In this document: positions 18,041-26,888 of the stretch, one piece after another
Layout: each line of letters opens with the position of its first letter
How positions within the stretch are numbered: position 1 is the first letter of the stretch
NCBI RefSeq assembly: GCF_014899185.1
Contig: NZ_CP045201.1
Location: 3,387,501-3,451,500 of the forward strand
DNA from: Pseudooceanicola spongiae
Lineage (GTDB): Bacteria > Pseudomonadota > Alphaproteobacteria > Rhodobacterales > Rhodobacteraceae
DNA: 64,000 nt
Direction of reading: 5' to 3'
Notes under the pieces: generated by a model
What the model was told of the DNA's origin: nothing
What the model saw: only the letters and a program-made list of their open reading frames with translations
Database searches by the model: none
Translations under genes and position numbers: made by a program

Positions 18041-19260
18041 CAGCGCTTGCCTGCCATGTCGAGCTCGGCGCGAATCCAGTCGACCACACGGTCCGTGGCT
18101 TCGGCGCCGTCGGTGGCGACCTGCCAGGCGGCGGCGGCCATGGTGGCGGCCTGATCGGGGGCGATCAGACGCGAGAGCGCCTTTTGCAAGCCGTCGGAAT
18201 CGCGCACGATGCGGGCGGCTCCGGCCTGGGCGAGGCGGGTGTAGGCGGCGATATGGCGCGACACGAAAGGCCCGTAGACGATGGCCGACCCGAGGGCGGC
18301 AGGCGCATAGGGGTCGTGCCCCTTCATGCCGCGCTTCAGCGATCCGGCCATGAAGGTGATGGGCGAGAGGCGATACCACAGGCCCATCTCTTCGGGACTG
18401 TCGGTCAGCAGGATCTGCGTTTCCTCACGCGGGGCTTCGTCTTCGGACCAGCGCAGGGCGCGCCAGCCTTCGCGCGACAGGGTTTCGGCCATGACTTCGG
18501 CATCCTCGGCGCGGGCGGGCACCAGCACCAGCAGCAGGCGGTGCGCAAGGCGCGAGGCGCGGCGGTGGGCATCCAGCACCGTCTCAAGCTCATCCAGCTG
18601 CACCATGGCGGCCAGCCAGATCGGGCGACCAGCCAGACCCGCGGCGAGGTCATCGCGCAGGGCGTCATCGCAGGGCAGGGCGCAGCCGCCTTCCTGCAGG
18701 GGGCCGGTGATTTCGATCAGCGCCTGCTCGACACCATGGCGCTGCAGTTTGCGCGCGGTATTGGCCGAACTGGCAAGCACGGTATGAAAGCCCACTAGCA
18801 GACGGCGGCTCTGGCCGACGCGCAGGCCCCAGCGGGGTTCGTCAAAGGCGTCTTCCTCGGCCTCGGCCAGCAGCATGGCCAGATTTTGACGGCGCGCCTG
18901 ATGGAGCAGCACCGGGCGCAGATAGCCGGTCAGCCAGATCAGCAGATCCGGGCGCCAGTGATCGAGAAAGGCGGTGACGGCGGCGCTGTCATCCTCGGGC
19001 AGGTCGCCATAGATCAGGCCGGGTTCGTCGAGCGGCGGCTGGGTGCCGCCCTCGGTGAAGGTCAGCAGGATGGTATAGCCTTCGTCCTGCGCAATAAGGC
19101 GGCTGGCCAGTTGCTCGGCCGCTTTCTGGCGGGCGGCCAGCGGGCAGTGGATCCAGATCAGCACGCCGCGCGGGCGTGCAGGGACTGCACCCGCCGTCTG
19201 CGGGCGCGCAGCACGGCGGGTCAGTGCCTTATAGGCCGCAAAACCGGCAGCGCGCCCCAT
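18040..19260 (-). CDS. WaaA-like (GT30) Kdo transferase family protein, divergent
   Basis: A 406-residue glycosyltransferase of the WaaA/KdtA fold lying between DUF4170 and lpxK, where waaA is expected in this group. The C-terminal half has [20 protein letters not shown], a good match to family sequences. However the N-terminal motif, usually HAASVGE, reads IHCPLAARQ at about residues 37-45 and lacks the catalytic Glu. The C-terminal HNPxEP motif reads KGHDPYAP, losing its Glu. It may be a non-canonical transferase or a scaffold, with another waaA elsewhere. No transmembrane anchor is clear at the N-terminus. Confidence 0.75.
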   Translation of the reverse strand: MGRAAGFAAYKALTRRAARPQTAGAVPARPRGVLIWIHCPLAARQKAAEQLASRLIAQDEGYTILLTFTEGGTQPPLDEPGLIYGDLPEDDSAAVTAFLDHWRPDLLIWLTGYLRPVLLHQARRQNLAMLLAEAEEDAFDEPRWGLRVGQSRRLLVGFHTVLASSANTARKLQRHGVEQALIEITGPLQEGGCALPCDDALRDDLAAGLAGRPIWLAAMVQLDELETVLDAHRRASRLAHRLLLVLVPARAEDAEVMAETLSREGWRALRWSEDEAPREETQILLTDSPEEMGLWYRLSPITFMAGSLKRGMKGHDPYAPAALGSAIVYGPFVSRHIAAYTRLAQAGAARIVRDSDGLQKALSRLIAPDQAATMAAAAWQVATDGAEATDRVVDWIRAELDMAGKR

Positions 19261-19266
19261 GTCGGA

Positions 19267-19512
19267 TCAGTGACCCAGTTCCTCGGTGGTGGAGACTTCG
19301 ACCTCTTCATCGCGCAGGCGGTGAATATGGGCGATGAAATAGCGCATATGGGCGTTGTCCACGGTCTTTTGCGCGGCAGCTTTCCAGGCGTCGAAGGCGC
19401 TGGCGTAATTGGGGAACATCCCGACGATATCGATGTCATCGACATCGCGGAACACGTTTTTCGCCGGATCGACCAGCTCTCCGCCGAAGACGAGGTGAAG
19501 GCGTTGCGCCAT
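19267..19512 (-). CDS. DUF4170 family small protein
   Basis: An 81-residue soluble protein with LVFGGELVDP, VGMFPNYASAFDAW and a His-rich HMRYFIAHIHRL. These match the alphaproteobacterial DUF4170 family, which is of unknown function and often sits beside waaA and lpxK. The stop is seven bases before the WaaA-like start, suggesting one operon. The role is not known; the neighbourhood suggests a link with lipid A/Kdo assembly. Confidence 0.85.
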   Translation of the reverse strand: MAQRLHLVFGGELVDPAKNVFRDVDDIDIVGMFPNYASAFDAWKAAAQKTVDNAHMRYFIAHIHRLRDEEVEVSTTEELGH

Positions 19513-19637
19513 GGGCAGGCTCCTGTTGACGAGGGGCGGTGAGGCCCGAAATTGATGGGGGCAACCTGCGCAGATTGGCCCGCAGGGTCAAGGGGAAGGG
19601 GCAAATGCAAGCGGCTTTGCGCGTCTCAGGGGCCGCT

Positions 19638-20489
19638 TCAGTCGCGCTGTGGCGGCAGTCCGGGGTCGTCTGGCGCAGAACCGGGCTTGTGCGGGCCACG
19701 CGGCGCTAGCCGGGCCATCATCTTTTCGTGCAGGCTGGGCCCGGCAGCGATGACCCCGTTCAGCAGGGGACGCGGGTTGTTGAAGCGCAGCGGCGCGCCG
19801 ATCCGATCCGAGGCGATGGCCCCGGATTCCGAGACGATCAGCGACCCGGCGGCGATGTCCCATTCCCAGCTCGGGCGCAGGGTCAGCATGGCATCGAAAC
19901 GCCCCTGCCCGACCAGCGACAGCCGGTAGGCCAGCGAGGGCCGGTAGACGCGGGTGAAATCGGGCACGCTATCACGCCAGTTGGCGGCGTCGAAGTTGGG
20001 CCGCGCCGCCAGCACCGTCGCACCAGAGAGCGCGTCCTTTCCGGTGCACAGGATCGGCACGCCGTTCAGCGTGGCGCCGCCGCTGCGCGTGGCGGCATAG
20101 AGGCGGTCCTTCATCGGCAGATAGACCACGGCGGCGGTGATCTGCCCGGCTTCGGCCACGGCCAGCGAATGCGCCCAGGTCTCGCGTCCGTTGACGAAGG
20201 CGCGGGTGCCGTCGATCGGGTCGATGATGAAGACGCGGTTCTGGGTCAGGCGCGCGTCGTCATCGGGGCTTTCCTCGGACAGCCAGCCATAGCCGGGGCG
20301 GGCGCTGCCAAGCTCGCGGTGCAGCATGGTATTGACGGCGAGGTCCGCCTCGGTCACCGGGCCCTGATCGTCGGGCTTTTCCCAGGTCTGATAGCCGCGC
20401 TCAGCAAAGCCGCGCGCGATCTCGCCCGAGGCAAGGGCGGCGTCGATCAGCAGATCAAGGTCATTGGTGGCGGTCTCAGGACCCTGCAA
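19638..20489 (-). CDS. Inositol monophosphatase-family protein (CysQ-like 3'(2'),5'-bisphosphate nucleotidase)
   Basis: The 283-residue protein has the Mg2+/Li+-sensitive phosphatase motifs GPVTEADLAVN, EESPDD, IDPIDGTRAFV (about residues 90-100) and WEWDIAAGSLIV near the C-terminus. Family members hydrolyse inositol phosphates, fructose-1,6-bisphosphate or PAP; CysQ is a likely match. The start is TTG 20489, with the upstream TldE-like gene overlapping by 14 bases, so an ATG start is not required by the sequence. The 125-base gap below it to DUF4170 holds no obvious signal. Confidence 0.82.
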   Translation of the reverse strand: MQGPETATNDLDLLIDAALASGEIARGFAERGYQTWEKPDDQGPVTEADLAVNTMLHRELGSARPGYGWLSEESPDDDARLTQNRVFIIDPIDGTRAFVNGRETWAHSLAVAEAGQITAAVVYLPMKDRLYAATRSGGATLNGVPILCTGKDALSGATVLAARPNFDAANWRDSVPDFTRVYRPSLAYRLSLVGQGRFDAMLTLRPSWEWDIAAGSLIVSESGAIASDRIGAPLRFNNPRPLLNGVIAAGPSLHEKMMARLAPRGPHKPGSAPDDPGLPPQRD

Positions 20490-21819
20490 TCGTCATCCCT
20501 TCGACCAGCAGAGAAGGCACCACTGTCGCGCGCCATGTCTTGCCGTCGTTCGCCGGGATCAGCCGCTGCAGCATGTCACGCAGGTTGCCCGCAATGGTGC
20601 ATTCGTTGACCGGCTTGACGATCTCGCCGTTCTCGACCCAGAAGCCAGCAGCCCCCCGGGAATAGTCGCCCGTGTTGGGGTTGATGGTGGACCCGATCAT
20701 CGAAGTGACCAGCAGCCCGGTGCCCATCTGCGCCATCAGGTCGGCGCGGCTGGCCTCGCCCATGCTCAGCGACAAGTTCCAGTTCGACGGCGAGGGCGGC
20801 GAGGACAGACCCCGCGCCGCATTCCCGGTCGAGGCCATGCCGAGCTTGCGCGCGGTGGCAAGGTCCAGCGTCCAGCCGGTGAGGATGCCGTCCGAGACGA
20901 TTTCGCGCCGCCTTGTGGTCAGGCCTTCGGCGTCAAAGGGGCGGGAGTTGCCGACGCGCACGCGCAGCGGGTCCTCGACCAGCGACATGCCCTCGGGCAG
21001 CACCTGTTCGCCAAGGCGATCGCTGAGGAAGGACGAGCCGCGCGCAATCGCCGCGCCATTGACCGCGCCGAGCAAATGGCCGATCAGGCTGACCGCGACA
21101 CGCTCATCAAACAGCACGGGATAGGAGCCGGTTTTCGGCGCCGTCGCCCCGACGCGCTGCAACGCACGCTCGGCGGCCAGTGCGCCGATTTCATCCGGGC
21201 TGCGCAGATCGGCCTGAAAAATCCGGCCATCGCCGTCATAATCGCGCTCCATCCCGGCGCCGGTACCGGCAATCGCCACGCAGGAGGTCGAGCGGGACGA
21301 GCGTTTGTAGCTGCCTGAAAAGCCGTTGGTCGCGGCCATGTAGACCTCGCTCGCGCCATATCCGGCAGAGGCTTCGACCTGGCTGATGCCGTCCTGGGCC
21401 AGCGCTGCGGCCTCGGCACGCATGGCGTCGTCCTGCAAGGCGGCGGGGTCGGGTTCGGGCGCGGGGTCGTACATCTCAAGGCCTTCGGCGTCGCGTCGCG
21501 CCGACAGCTGGTCGGGGTCGGCAAGGCCGATATGGGCGTCCTCGGGGGCCTCGCGGGCCATGGCGACGGCGCGTTCGGCCATCATGGCGAAGGTCTCGGA
21601 GCGGCTGTCGGAGCCGGAGACGCAGGCCTGACGCTTGCCGACGAACACGCGCAGACCGGCCTCAAAGCCTTCGGCGCGTTCGGCGTGTTCCAGTTTGCCG
21701 CCGCGCACGTCGATCGACAGCGAACTGCCTTGGCGCGAGAGAGCATCTGCCGCGTCCGCCCCGGCCGCGCGCGCGGCCTCCAGCAGCTTATGGGTGAGAT
21801 CGGCCAGTGATTGCGACAT
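20476..21819 (-). CDS. pmbA: TldE/PmbA-family protein
   Basis: The 447-residue protein belongs to the TldD/TldE (PmbA) family, which proteolytically processes modified peptides and supports protein turnover. The N-terminus (SIDVRGGKLEHAER) and the C-terminal GAAGFWVENGEIVKPVNECT match the PmbA branch. It lacks the HExxxH zinc motif of TldD, as TldE does, so it likely acts with a TldD partner not present here. ATG 21819 is preceded by GAGGGG. It overlaps the CysQ-like gene by 14 bases. Confidence 0.88.
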   Translation of the reverse strand: MSQSLADLTHKLLEAARAAGADAADALSRQGSSLSIDVRGGKLEHAERAEGFEAGLRVFVGKRQACVSGSDSRSETFAMMAERAVAMAREAPEDAHIGLADPDQLSARRDAEGLEMYDPAPEPDPAALQDDAMRAEAAALAQDGISQVEASAGYGASEVYMAATNGFSGSYKRSSRSTSCVAIAGTGAGMERDYDGDGRIFQADLRSPDEIGALAAERALQRVGATAPKTGSYPVLFDERVAVSLIGHLLGAVNGAAIARGSSFLSDRLGEQVLPEGMSLVEDPLRVRVGNSRPFDAEGLTTRRREIVSDGILTGWTLDLATARKLGMASTGNAARGLSSPPSPSNWNLSLSMGEASRADLMAQMGTGLLVTSMIGSTINPNTGDYSRGAAGFWVENGEIVKPVNECTIAGNLRDMLQRLIPANDGKTWRATVVPSLLVEGMTIAGS

Positions 21820-21917
21820 GGGAACCCCTCAAGGAAAACTGTTCCTGACCTAGCCGCTGGGGGGGCGCGGATCAAGGCGGCTGAGGGGCGCAGGGCCCGT
21901 CAGCCGCCCCGGCAGCC

Positions 21918-23381
21918 CTATTCCGAGATGACCTGACCGTTGATCATGACCTTTTCCTCGGGTGTGATGATCACCGTGGTGGCCAGATCGTCAGGCCCCG
22001 AGACCTGACGCGCCAGCATCCCGGCATAAAGCGCCGCGCCATAAACAAACTGCGGCGGCAGGATGCCACTGTCGCTCAGCGTCTCAAGCACGCCCATGAC
22101 GCCCTTGGCAGTCAGGTCGATCTGGCCGCTGAACTTGGGGTAATTGCCAAGGCGGCTGCGCTGCGAGAGGTCCGTGTCAAAGGCCCCTTGCGCCGTGATT
22201 TCCGCGCCGATCCCGGTCAGGGCAAAGCGGTCGATGGCCAGCCGGTCAAGCTCGGGCTCTTCGCTTTGCGCGTTGAAACGCCCGGCGCCGGACAGGGCGA
22301 GGTCCAGCGACATCGGGTCATGCGGCAACTTGTTGGCGGCATCGAACATCGCCCAGATCGCGTCGGGCACGTTCATGCTCTGCAAGCTCAGAGCCAGGCT
22401 GAAGGGCGCGGTCTCGTCCTGCGCCATGGTCGGCCCCGTGGCCTGAAACGTCACCTGATCGACCGAGGTTTCCAGTGGAAAGCCAAGATCCGCATCCGCA
22501 AGGGCCAGCGTCACGTTGCGGGCCGAGGCGTCGTAGCTGAAAGCATCCGCATCGATTCGGGCGGTGCCTCTGCCCTCCTGACTGTGCGACTGCAGGTTCA
22601 CGGAGTCGGTCTCGTCCTTGAAGCTGAACGCCAGGCTGGCAGAGGCAAAGCTCTGCTCGGTGGTCACCTGACGCGCGGATTGCAGGCCGTCCTGACGGAC
22701 CAGCGCCGTGTCGATCTGACTTTGCGAGGACGAGCTGATGTCGTTCACGGCAAAGCTGAAGGCGACATCTCCGACGGTCGGCTCGCTCATCTGCAGATCA
22801 AAGGCGAGGCCAGCAATATCCGAGGTCTGCAGAATACGGATGGTGTCGCCAAGGCTCAGGTCGGCCTGCCCCTTCGGCTCGGTTGCGCGCAGGGTGATGG
22901 GGGGCGTCAGCTGCTCCGGCGATGCGGTGGCACTGCGATTCGTGATGCTTTCGAGGCTGACGTTGAAGGCCCGCGCATCGTAGGTGTACCGGGTTTGCCC
23001 CGGCACGCCGCTGGCGATCATGCGAAACCCCTGCTGGCCATAGCTGCCGGCAAGGTCGGACGTCGGCGAACTGATCCGGAAGGGCGCGGAATTCGGCAAC
23101 GAGATCAACACGCTGTCATCGGCAGCAGGGGCCAGTGTGATCTCACCCAGCGTCACCTGCGCGGGCGCTTCGCCACTCTCTCCCGGCAGGGTCAGGGCGA
23201 TGTTGGTCAGGCTCAGCGTCCCGGCGCTGCGCAGGACATCGGCCTCAATCCCCAGACCGGAGTCGCTGAAGGCGCTTTGCCAATCGCTCCACACGTCATC
23301 AGGGGTCAGGGAAAATGCAGGGTTTGCAAATGCTTGGCTAAGAGCAAGACAGCTGACGGCGACGTGAATACGAACGGACAA
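21918..23381 (-). CDS. DUF2125 domain-containing exported protein
   Basis: A 487-residue protein with an N-terminal signal peptide (cleavage near residue 24) and a long beta-rich body with many Ser, Thr and Gln residues, matching DUF2125 of alphaproteobacteria. The start is TTG 23381, supported by GAGGAG eight bases upstream. It probably lies in the periplasm or outer membrane. No enzyme motif is seen and the function is unknown. It is divergent from the SDR gene with about 185 bases between. Confidence 0.8.
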   Translation of the reverse strand: MSVRIHVAVSCLALSQAFANPAFSLTPDDVWSDWQSAFSDSGLGIEADVLRSAGTLSLTNIALTLPGESGEAPAQVTLGEITLAPAADDSVLISLPNSAPFRISSPTSDLAGSYGQQGFRMIASGVPGQTRYTYDARAFNVSLESITNRSATASPEQLTPPITLRATEPKGQADLSLGDTIRILQTSDIAGLAFDLQMSEPTVGDVAFSFAVNDISSSSQSQIDTALVRQDGLQSARQVTTEQSFASASLAFSFKDETDSVNLQSHSQEGRGTARIDADAFSYDASARNVTLALADADLGFPLETSVDQVTFQATGPTMAQDETAPFSLALSLQSMNVPDAIWAMFDAANKLPHDPMSLDLALSGAGRFNAQSEEPELDRLAIDRFALTGIGAEITAQGAFDTDLSQRSRLGNYPKFSGQIDLTAKGVMGVLETLSDSGILPPQFVYGAALYAGMLARQVSGPDDLATTVIITPEEKVMINGQVISE

Positions 23382-23566
23382 ATCGGTAACTCCTCATGGC
23401 ACTCCGTGTTGTCGCCGCTCTGCTTGTGCGGGTCAAGCAATCGCACTGCGGCCAGTGGGGCATCGGCGGACTTCGGGGGGCGGGGGTGGACCGCCGCCAG
23501 CGGCTTCGATACCTCTGGGGCAAAGGCGCGCCGGTTGCGGTGCGCCGCCTCATAAGGAGACAGCAG

Positions 23567-24322
23567 ATGACGGATCTGACGGGAAAGACAGTGATGATCA
23601 CCGGGGCCAGCCGCGGGATCGGTGCCGCAGCGGCGCGGACCTTTGCAGACGCGGGGGCGACGGTGGTTCTGCTGGCGCGCAGCGACGAGGAAATCGCGAC
23701 ACTGGCGGGAGAGATCGGCCCCTCGGCGGTGGCGATTCCCTGCGATGTCTCGCGCTACTGGGAGGTCGAGGCCGCTGTGAACAAGGTGGTCGAGACCTTC
23801 GGCCGTCTGGATGTGCTGATCAACAACGCCGGGATACTGAAGCCGATCGTCAGCCTCGCCGAGGCCGACCCCGACGAATGGGGCCATGTGATCGACGTCA
23901 ATATCAAGGGCGTTTTCAATGGGATGCGCGCGGCCATGCCGGTGATGATGGCGGCTGGCGGCGGCACCATCCTGACCGTTTCCTCAGGGGCGGCGCATAA
24001 CGCTCTGGAGGGTTGGAGCGCCTATTGCGCTTCAAAAGCCGGGGCGGCGATGCTGACGAAATCCGCCCATCTTGAAGGGGTCGAGCATGGCTTGCGCGTC
24101 ATGGGCCTCAGCCCCGGCACGGTGGCGACGCAGATGCAGCGCGACATCAAGGCCAGCGGCGTCAATGCGGTCAGCACGCTTGACTGGGAGGCCCATGTGC
24201 CCGCCGAATGGCCTGCAATGGCGCTGTTGTGGATGTGCGATGCGGCCTCGGACGCGCATTTGGGCGAGGAGCTTTCGCTGCGCGATGAGGCGCTGCGTGC
24301 GCGTCTGGGCCTGGGCGCGTGA
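23567..24322 (+). CDS. Short-chain dehydrogenase/reductase
   Basis: The 251-residue SDR has the cofactor motif TGASRGIGAAAA (about residues 11-22), NNAG (about 87) and the catalytic YCASKAG (about 153). The Asp/Arg region after beta2 (ARSDEE) favours NADP(H). Substrate unknown. Start ATG 23567 follows AAGGAGA. The next gene, a short crotonase, overlaps by four bases, which suggests an acyl-CoA related reaction. Confidence 0.9.
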   Translation: MTDLTGKTVMITGASRGIGAAAARTFADAGATVVLLARSDEEIATLAGEIGPSAVAIPCDVSRYWEVEAAVNKVVETFGRLDVLINNAGILKPIVSLAEADPDEWGHVIDVNIKGVFNGMRAAMPVMMAAGGGTILTVSSGAAHNALEGWSAYCASKAGAAMLTKSAHLEGVEHGLRVMGLSPGTVATQMQRDIKASGVNAVSTLDWEAHVPAEWPAMALLWMCDAASDAHLGEELSLRDEALRARLGLGA

Positions 24323-24924
24323 TCCAGCAGGAGGAACTGGCCTCGGGGCAGTGGCTGGTCACCATCGACCGCCCCGACAAGGCCAATTCGCTGACGCCCG
24401 AGATGCTTGAGGCGCTCTGCGTTGTCTTCGAGAACCTTGAGGAGGCTCACCTGGTTATCCTGACCGGGGCAGGCCGCGTCTTTAGCGCCGGGGCCGATCT
24501 GGAGGCCGCGCGGGACGGTCTTGGCGTCTCGCCCCTGTGGGAGCGGCTGTCGACGGCGGTGGCCGTGGTGCAGGGCCTGACCATTGCGGCGCTGAACGGC
24601 ACGCTGGCCGGTGGCGCGATGGGGATGGCACTGGCCTGCGATCTGAGGATCGCGGTGCCGGGTGCGCGGGTGTTCTATCCCGTGATGCGGCTGGGCTTTT
24701 TGCCGCAGCCCTCGGACCCGGCGCGGCTGGTGGCGCTGGTCGGTCCGGCGCGGGCCAAGCTGATCCTGATGTGCGGCGCGCGGATCGAGGCTGCGGAGGC
24801 GTTGGGTTTTGGTCTGATCGACCGGGTGGTCGAGGGCGATGTGGTGGACGCGGCGCGTACGCTGGCGGCGGATGTCATGGCCGCCGACCCGGCCCATGTG
24901 GCGGCGATCAAGCGGATGATCTGA
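24319..24924 (+). CDS. Short enoyl-CoA hydratase/isomerase (crotonase) family protein
   Basis: A 201-residue protein starting at GTG 24319, overlapping the SDR stop (GTGA). It has the crotonase core: FSAGADLEAARDG, the oxyanion-hole region LAGGAMGMALACDLRIAVP and FYPVMRLGFLPQPSDPARL. It is about 50-60 residues shorter than typical crotonases and lacks most of the C-terminal helical region, but the end at IKRMI looks natural. The usual second Glu of hydratases is not clear, so isomerase or other activity is possible. It may form a pathway with the SDR. Confidence 0.85.
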   Translation: MIQQEELASGQWLVTIDRPDKANSLTPEMLEALCVVFENLEEAHLVILTGAGRVFSAGADLEAARDGLGVSPLWERLSTAVAVVQGLTIAALNGTLAGGAMGMALACDLRIAVPGARVFYPVMRLGFLPQPSDPARLVALVGPARAKLILMCGARIEAAEALGFGLIDRVVEGDVVDAARTLAADVMAADPAHVAAIKRMI

Positions 24925-24985
24925 GGCTGTCGGGGCGGCGTTTGGACAAGGCGGATGTCTGCGCCAGTATCTGAAGGGTGTTGAA

Positions 24986-25044
24986 AAGGGGGCTCTGCCC
25001 CCGTCGGCAGAGCCGACTCCCCCGGAGTATGAGAGCAAGAAGAA
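24986..25044 (+). repeat. Degenerate triple-hairpin repeat
   Basis: Begins GGGGGCTCTGCCCCC like the complete copies, continues with a TCGGCAGAGCCGA hairpin, then CTCCCCCGGAGTATGAGAGCAAGAAG. The third part is altered. It sits immediately before the flavoprotein start. Confidence 0.6.
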
Positions 25045-25055
25045 GGTGTGCGGGA

Positions 25056-26216
25056 ATGCGGCAGGCGCTGGTGATCGGGGGCGGCCCGGCGGGGTTGATG
25101 GCGGCCGAGGCCTTGGCGGCGGCGGGTTTGGCTGTGACCGTGGCCGAGAAGATGCCGACCATGGGGCGCAAGTTTCTAATGGCCGGCAAGAGCGGGCTGA
25201 ACCTGACCAAGGACGAGGCGCGCGAGGATTTCATTGCCGCCTTTCGGGCTGAGTGGCTGCGCCCGGCGTTGCAGGCTTTTGGGCCTGGCGAGGTGCGCGG
25301 CTGGGCCGAGGCGCTGGGGGTGGAGATGTTCACCGGCTCGACCGGGCGGGTGTTTCCCGTGGGGATGAAGGCCTCGCCGCTGTTGCGGGCCTGGCTGGCG
25401 CGGCTGGGGGGCGCGGGCGTGTCCTTGCGCACCCGCTGGGACTGGCAGGGCTGGGACGGGGGCGCGGCGGTCTTTGCCACACCGGAGGGCAGGGTGCAGG
25501 TGGGTGCCGACGTGACGGTGCTGGCGATGGGCGGGGCGAGCTGGCCTCGGCTGGGCTCTGACGGCGCATGGGCGCGGCACGTCGGGCCGGTGGCGCCGTT
25601 TCAGCCGGCGAACTGCGGCTTTCGGGTCAACTGGTCGGATCATATGGCGGCGCATTTTGGCGCGCCGATCAAGGCGGTGGTGTTGCGGGCGGGGGCTGAG
25701 GAAAGCCGCGGTGAGATCGTGCTGAGCCGGGAGGGTCTCGAGGGCGGTGGCATCTATGCGCTGGCGCATCTGCTGCGCGAGGGGGCGGAGTTGCGGGTCG
25801 ATCTGCTGCCCGACCATACGCTGGCGGATATCGCGGCGCGGCTGGCGCAGGGCAAGGCGGGCGACAGCCTTTCGAACCGGCTGCGCAAGGGGCTGAAGCT
25901 GGACGGGGCCAAGCGCGCGCTGTTGCAGGAATGCGCGCGGCCTTTGCCGCAGGACCCCATGGCGCTGGCGGCCGTGCTGAAGGATCTCAGGGTGCCGCTG
26001 CAGGGGCCGCAGGACATGGCGCGGGCGATCTCGACCGCCGGAGGGCTGCGGGCCGGGGCGTTGGATGCGGGGCTGATGCTGCGGGACCGGCCCGGGGTTT
26101 TCGCAGCCGGAGAAATGCTGGACTGGGAGGCCCCGACGGGGGGCTATCTGCTGACGGGCTGCATGGCGACGGGCCTTTGGGCGGGCCGCCACGCAGCGGC
26201 GTTTGCCGGGGTCTAG
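25056..26216 (+). CDS. NAD(P)/FAD-dependent oxidoreductase, HI0933/TIGR03862-like flavoprotein
   Basis: The 386-residue protein has an FAD-binding Rossmann motif VIGGGPAGLMAAEALA at the N-terminus, GRKFLMAGKSGLNLT, and the C-terminal FAD site FAAGEMLDWEAPTGGYLL. This matches the TIGR03862/BaiN family of flavoproteins, of uncertain substrate (possibly reductases). The start at 25056 is preceded by AAGG and gives the conserved N-terminus; earlier in-frame codons would include repeat DNA. Its stop codon overlaps that of the GST gene on the other strand (26213-26216). Confidence 0.88.
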   Translation: MRQALVIGGGPAGLMAAEALAAAGLAVTVAEKMPTMGRKFLMAGKSGLNLTKDEAREDFIAAFRAEWLRPALQAFGPGEVRGWAEALGVEMFTGSTGRVFPVGMKASPLLRAWLARLGGAGVSLRTRWDWQGWDGGAAVFATPEGRVQVGADVTVLAMGGASWPRLGSDGAWARHVGPVAPFQPANCGFRVNWSDHMAAHFGAPIKAVVLRAGAEESRGEIVLSREGLEGGGIYALAHLLREGAELRVDLLPDHTLADIAARLAQGKAGDSLSNRLRKGLKLDGAKRALLQECARPLPQDPMALAAVLKDLRVPLQGPQDMARAISTAGGLRAGALDAGLMLRDRPGVFAAGEMLDWEAPTGGYLLTGCMATGLWAGRHAAAFAGV

Positions 26217-26815
26217 GCGGCCATCGCCTTTTCCGAAGCGCGGGTGGCGCGGTAGGCGTCGCGCGCCCGCACCCGTGTGGCGTAATCGAGCAGGACCGGG
26301 TTTTCGACCGGGAATTTCGCCGAAGTGGCCCAGTCGAGGCAATGCACGGCCAGCAGATCAGGCACGCTGAAGGCATTGCCCATCAGGAACTCGCCCTGCA
26401 TCCGCACCGCAAGCTTTTCACAACTGCGCGCGAACTCCCACCGCAGGGACTCCTTGATGGCGGGCACGCGGTGCTGTTCGGGCAGGATGAAGCTGTGACG
26501 TGTCGCCGTCCAGAGCGGGCCTTCGATCTCGTCCAGGATCTGGTGGGTGACGCCGTCCTGCCGGGCGCGGGCGATGGTGCCCGCAGAGGCGGTGAGGCCG
26601 CCGTGCTTGTCGGCGAGATAGGTCAGGATCGCCGCGCTGTCGGTCAGGGGCTGGCCGTCCACCAGCAGCACCGGCAGCTTGCCGAGGGGGGTGTGCGGCG
26701 CAAGACTCGCGTCATGTGGGTGGGCGTGGGTGCGCTGATAGGGCTGGCCCAGCTCCTCCAGCATCCAGATGACGCGAAAGGTCCGATTGTTGGCGCTGCC
26801 GATGACGTTGTACAT
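26213..26815 (-). CDS. Glutathione S-transferase family protein
   Basis: The 200-residue protein has a thioredoxin-like N-terminal domain (NRTFRVIWMLEELGQPYQ; KLPVLLVDGQPLTDSAAIL with the conserved SAAI glutathione site) and a helical C-terminal domain (FSVPDLLAVHCL). GSTs conjugate or reduce electrophiles with glutathione; substrate unknown. The start at 26815 has GGGAGGAG upstream. It is the last gene before holA on the minus strand, which lies beyond a 73-base gap. Confidence 0.87.
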   Translation of the reverse strand: MYNVIGSANNRTFRVIWMLEELGQPYQRTHAHPHDASLAPHTPLGKLPVLLVDGQPLTDSAAILTYLADKHGGLTASAGTIARARQDGVTHQILDEIEGPLWTATRHSFILPEQHRVPAIKESLRWEFARSCEKLAVRMQGEFLMGNAFSVPDLLAVHCLDWATSAKFPVENPVLLDYATRVRARDAYRATRASEKAMAA

Positions 26816-26888
26816 GATTTTCTCCTCCCAGAGTTTGGCGGAAGAACAGCGCACCTTGGCCAGAAAAGCCAGCGAAACGTGGCGGCGC

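Noticed and set aside
20476-21819. TldD metalloprotease
   Set aside because: No HExxxH motif is present; the sequence fits the TldE/PmbA side.
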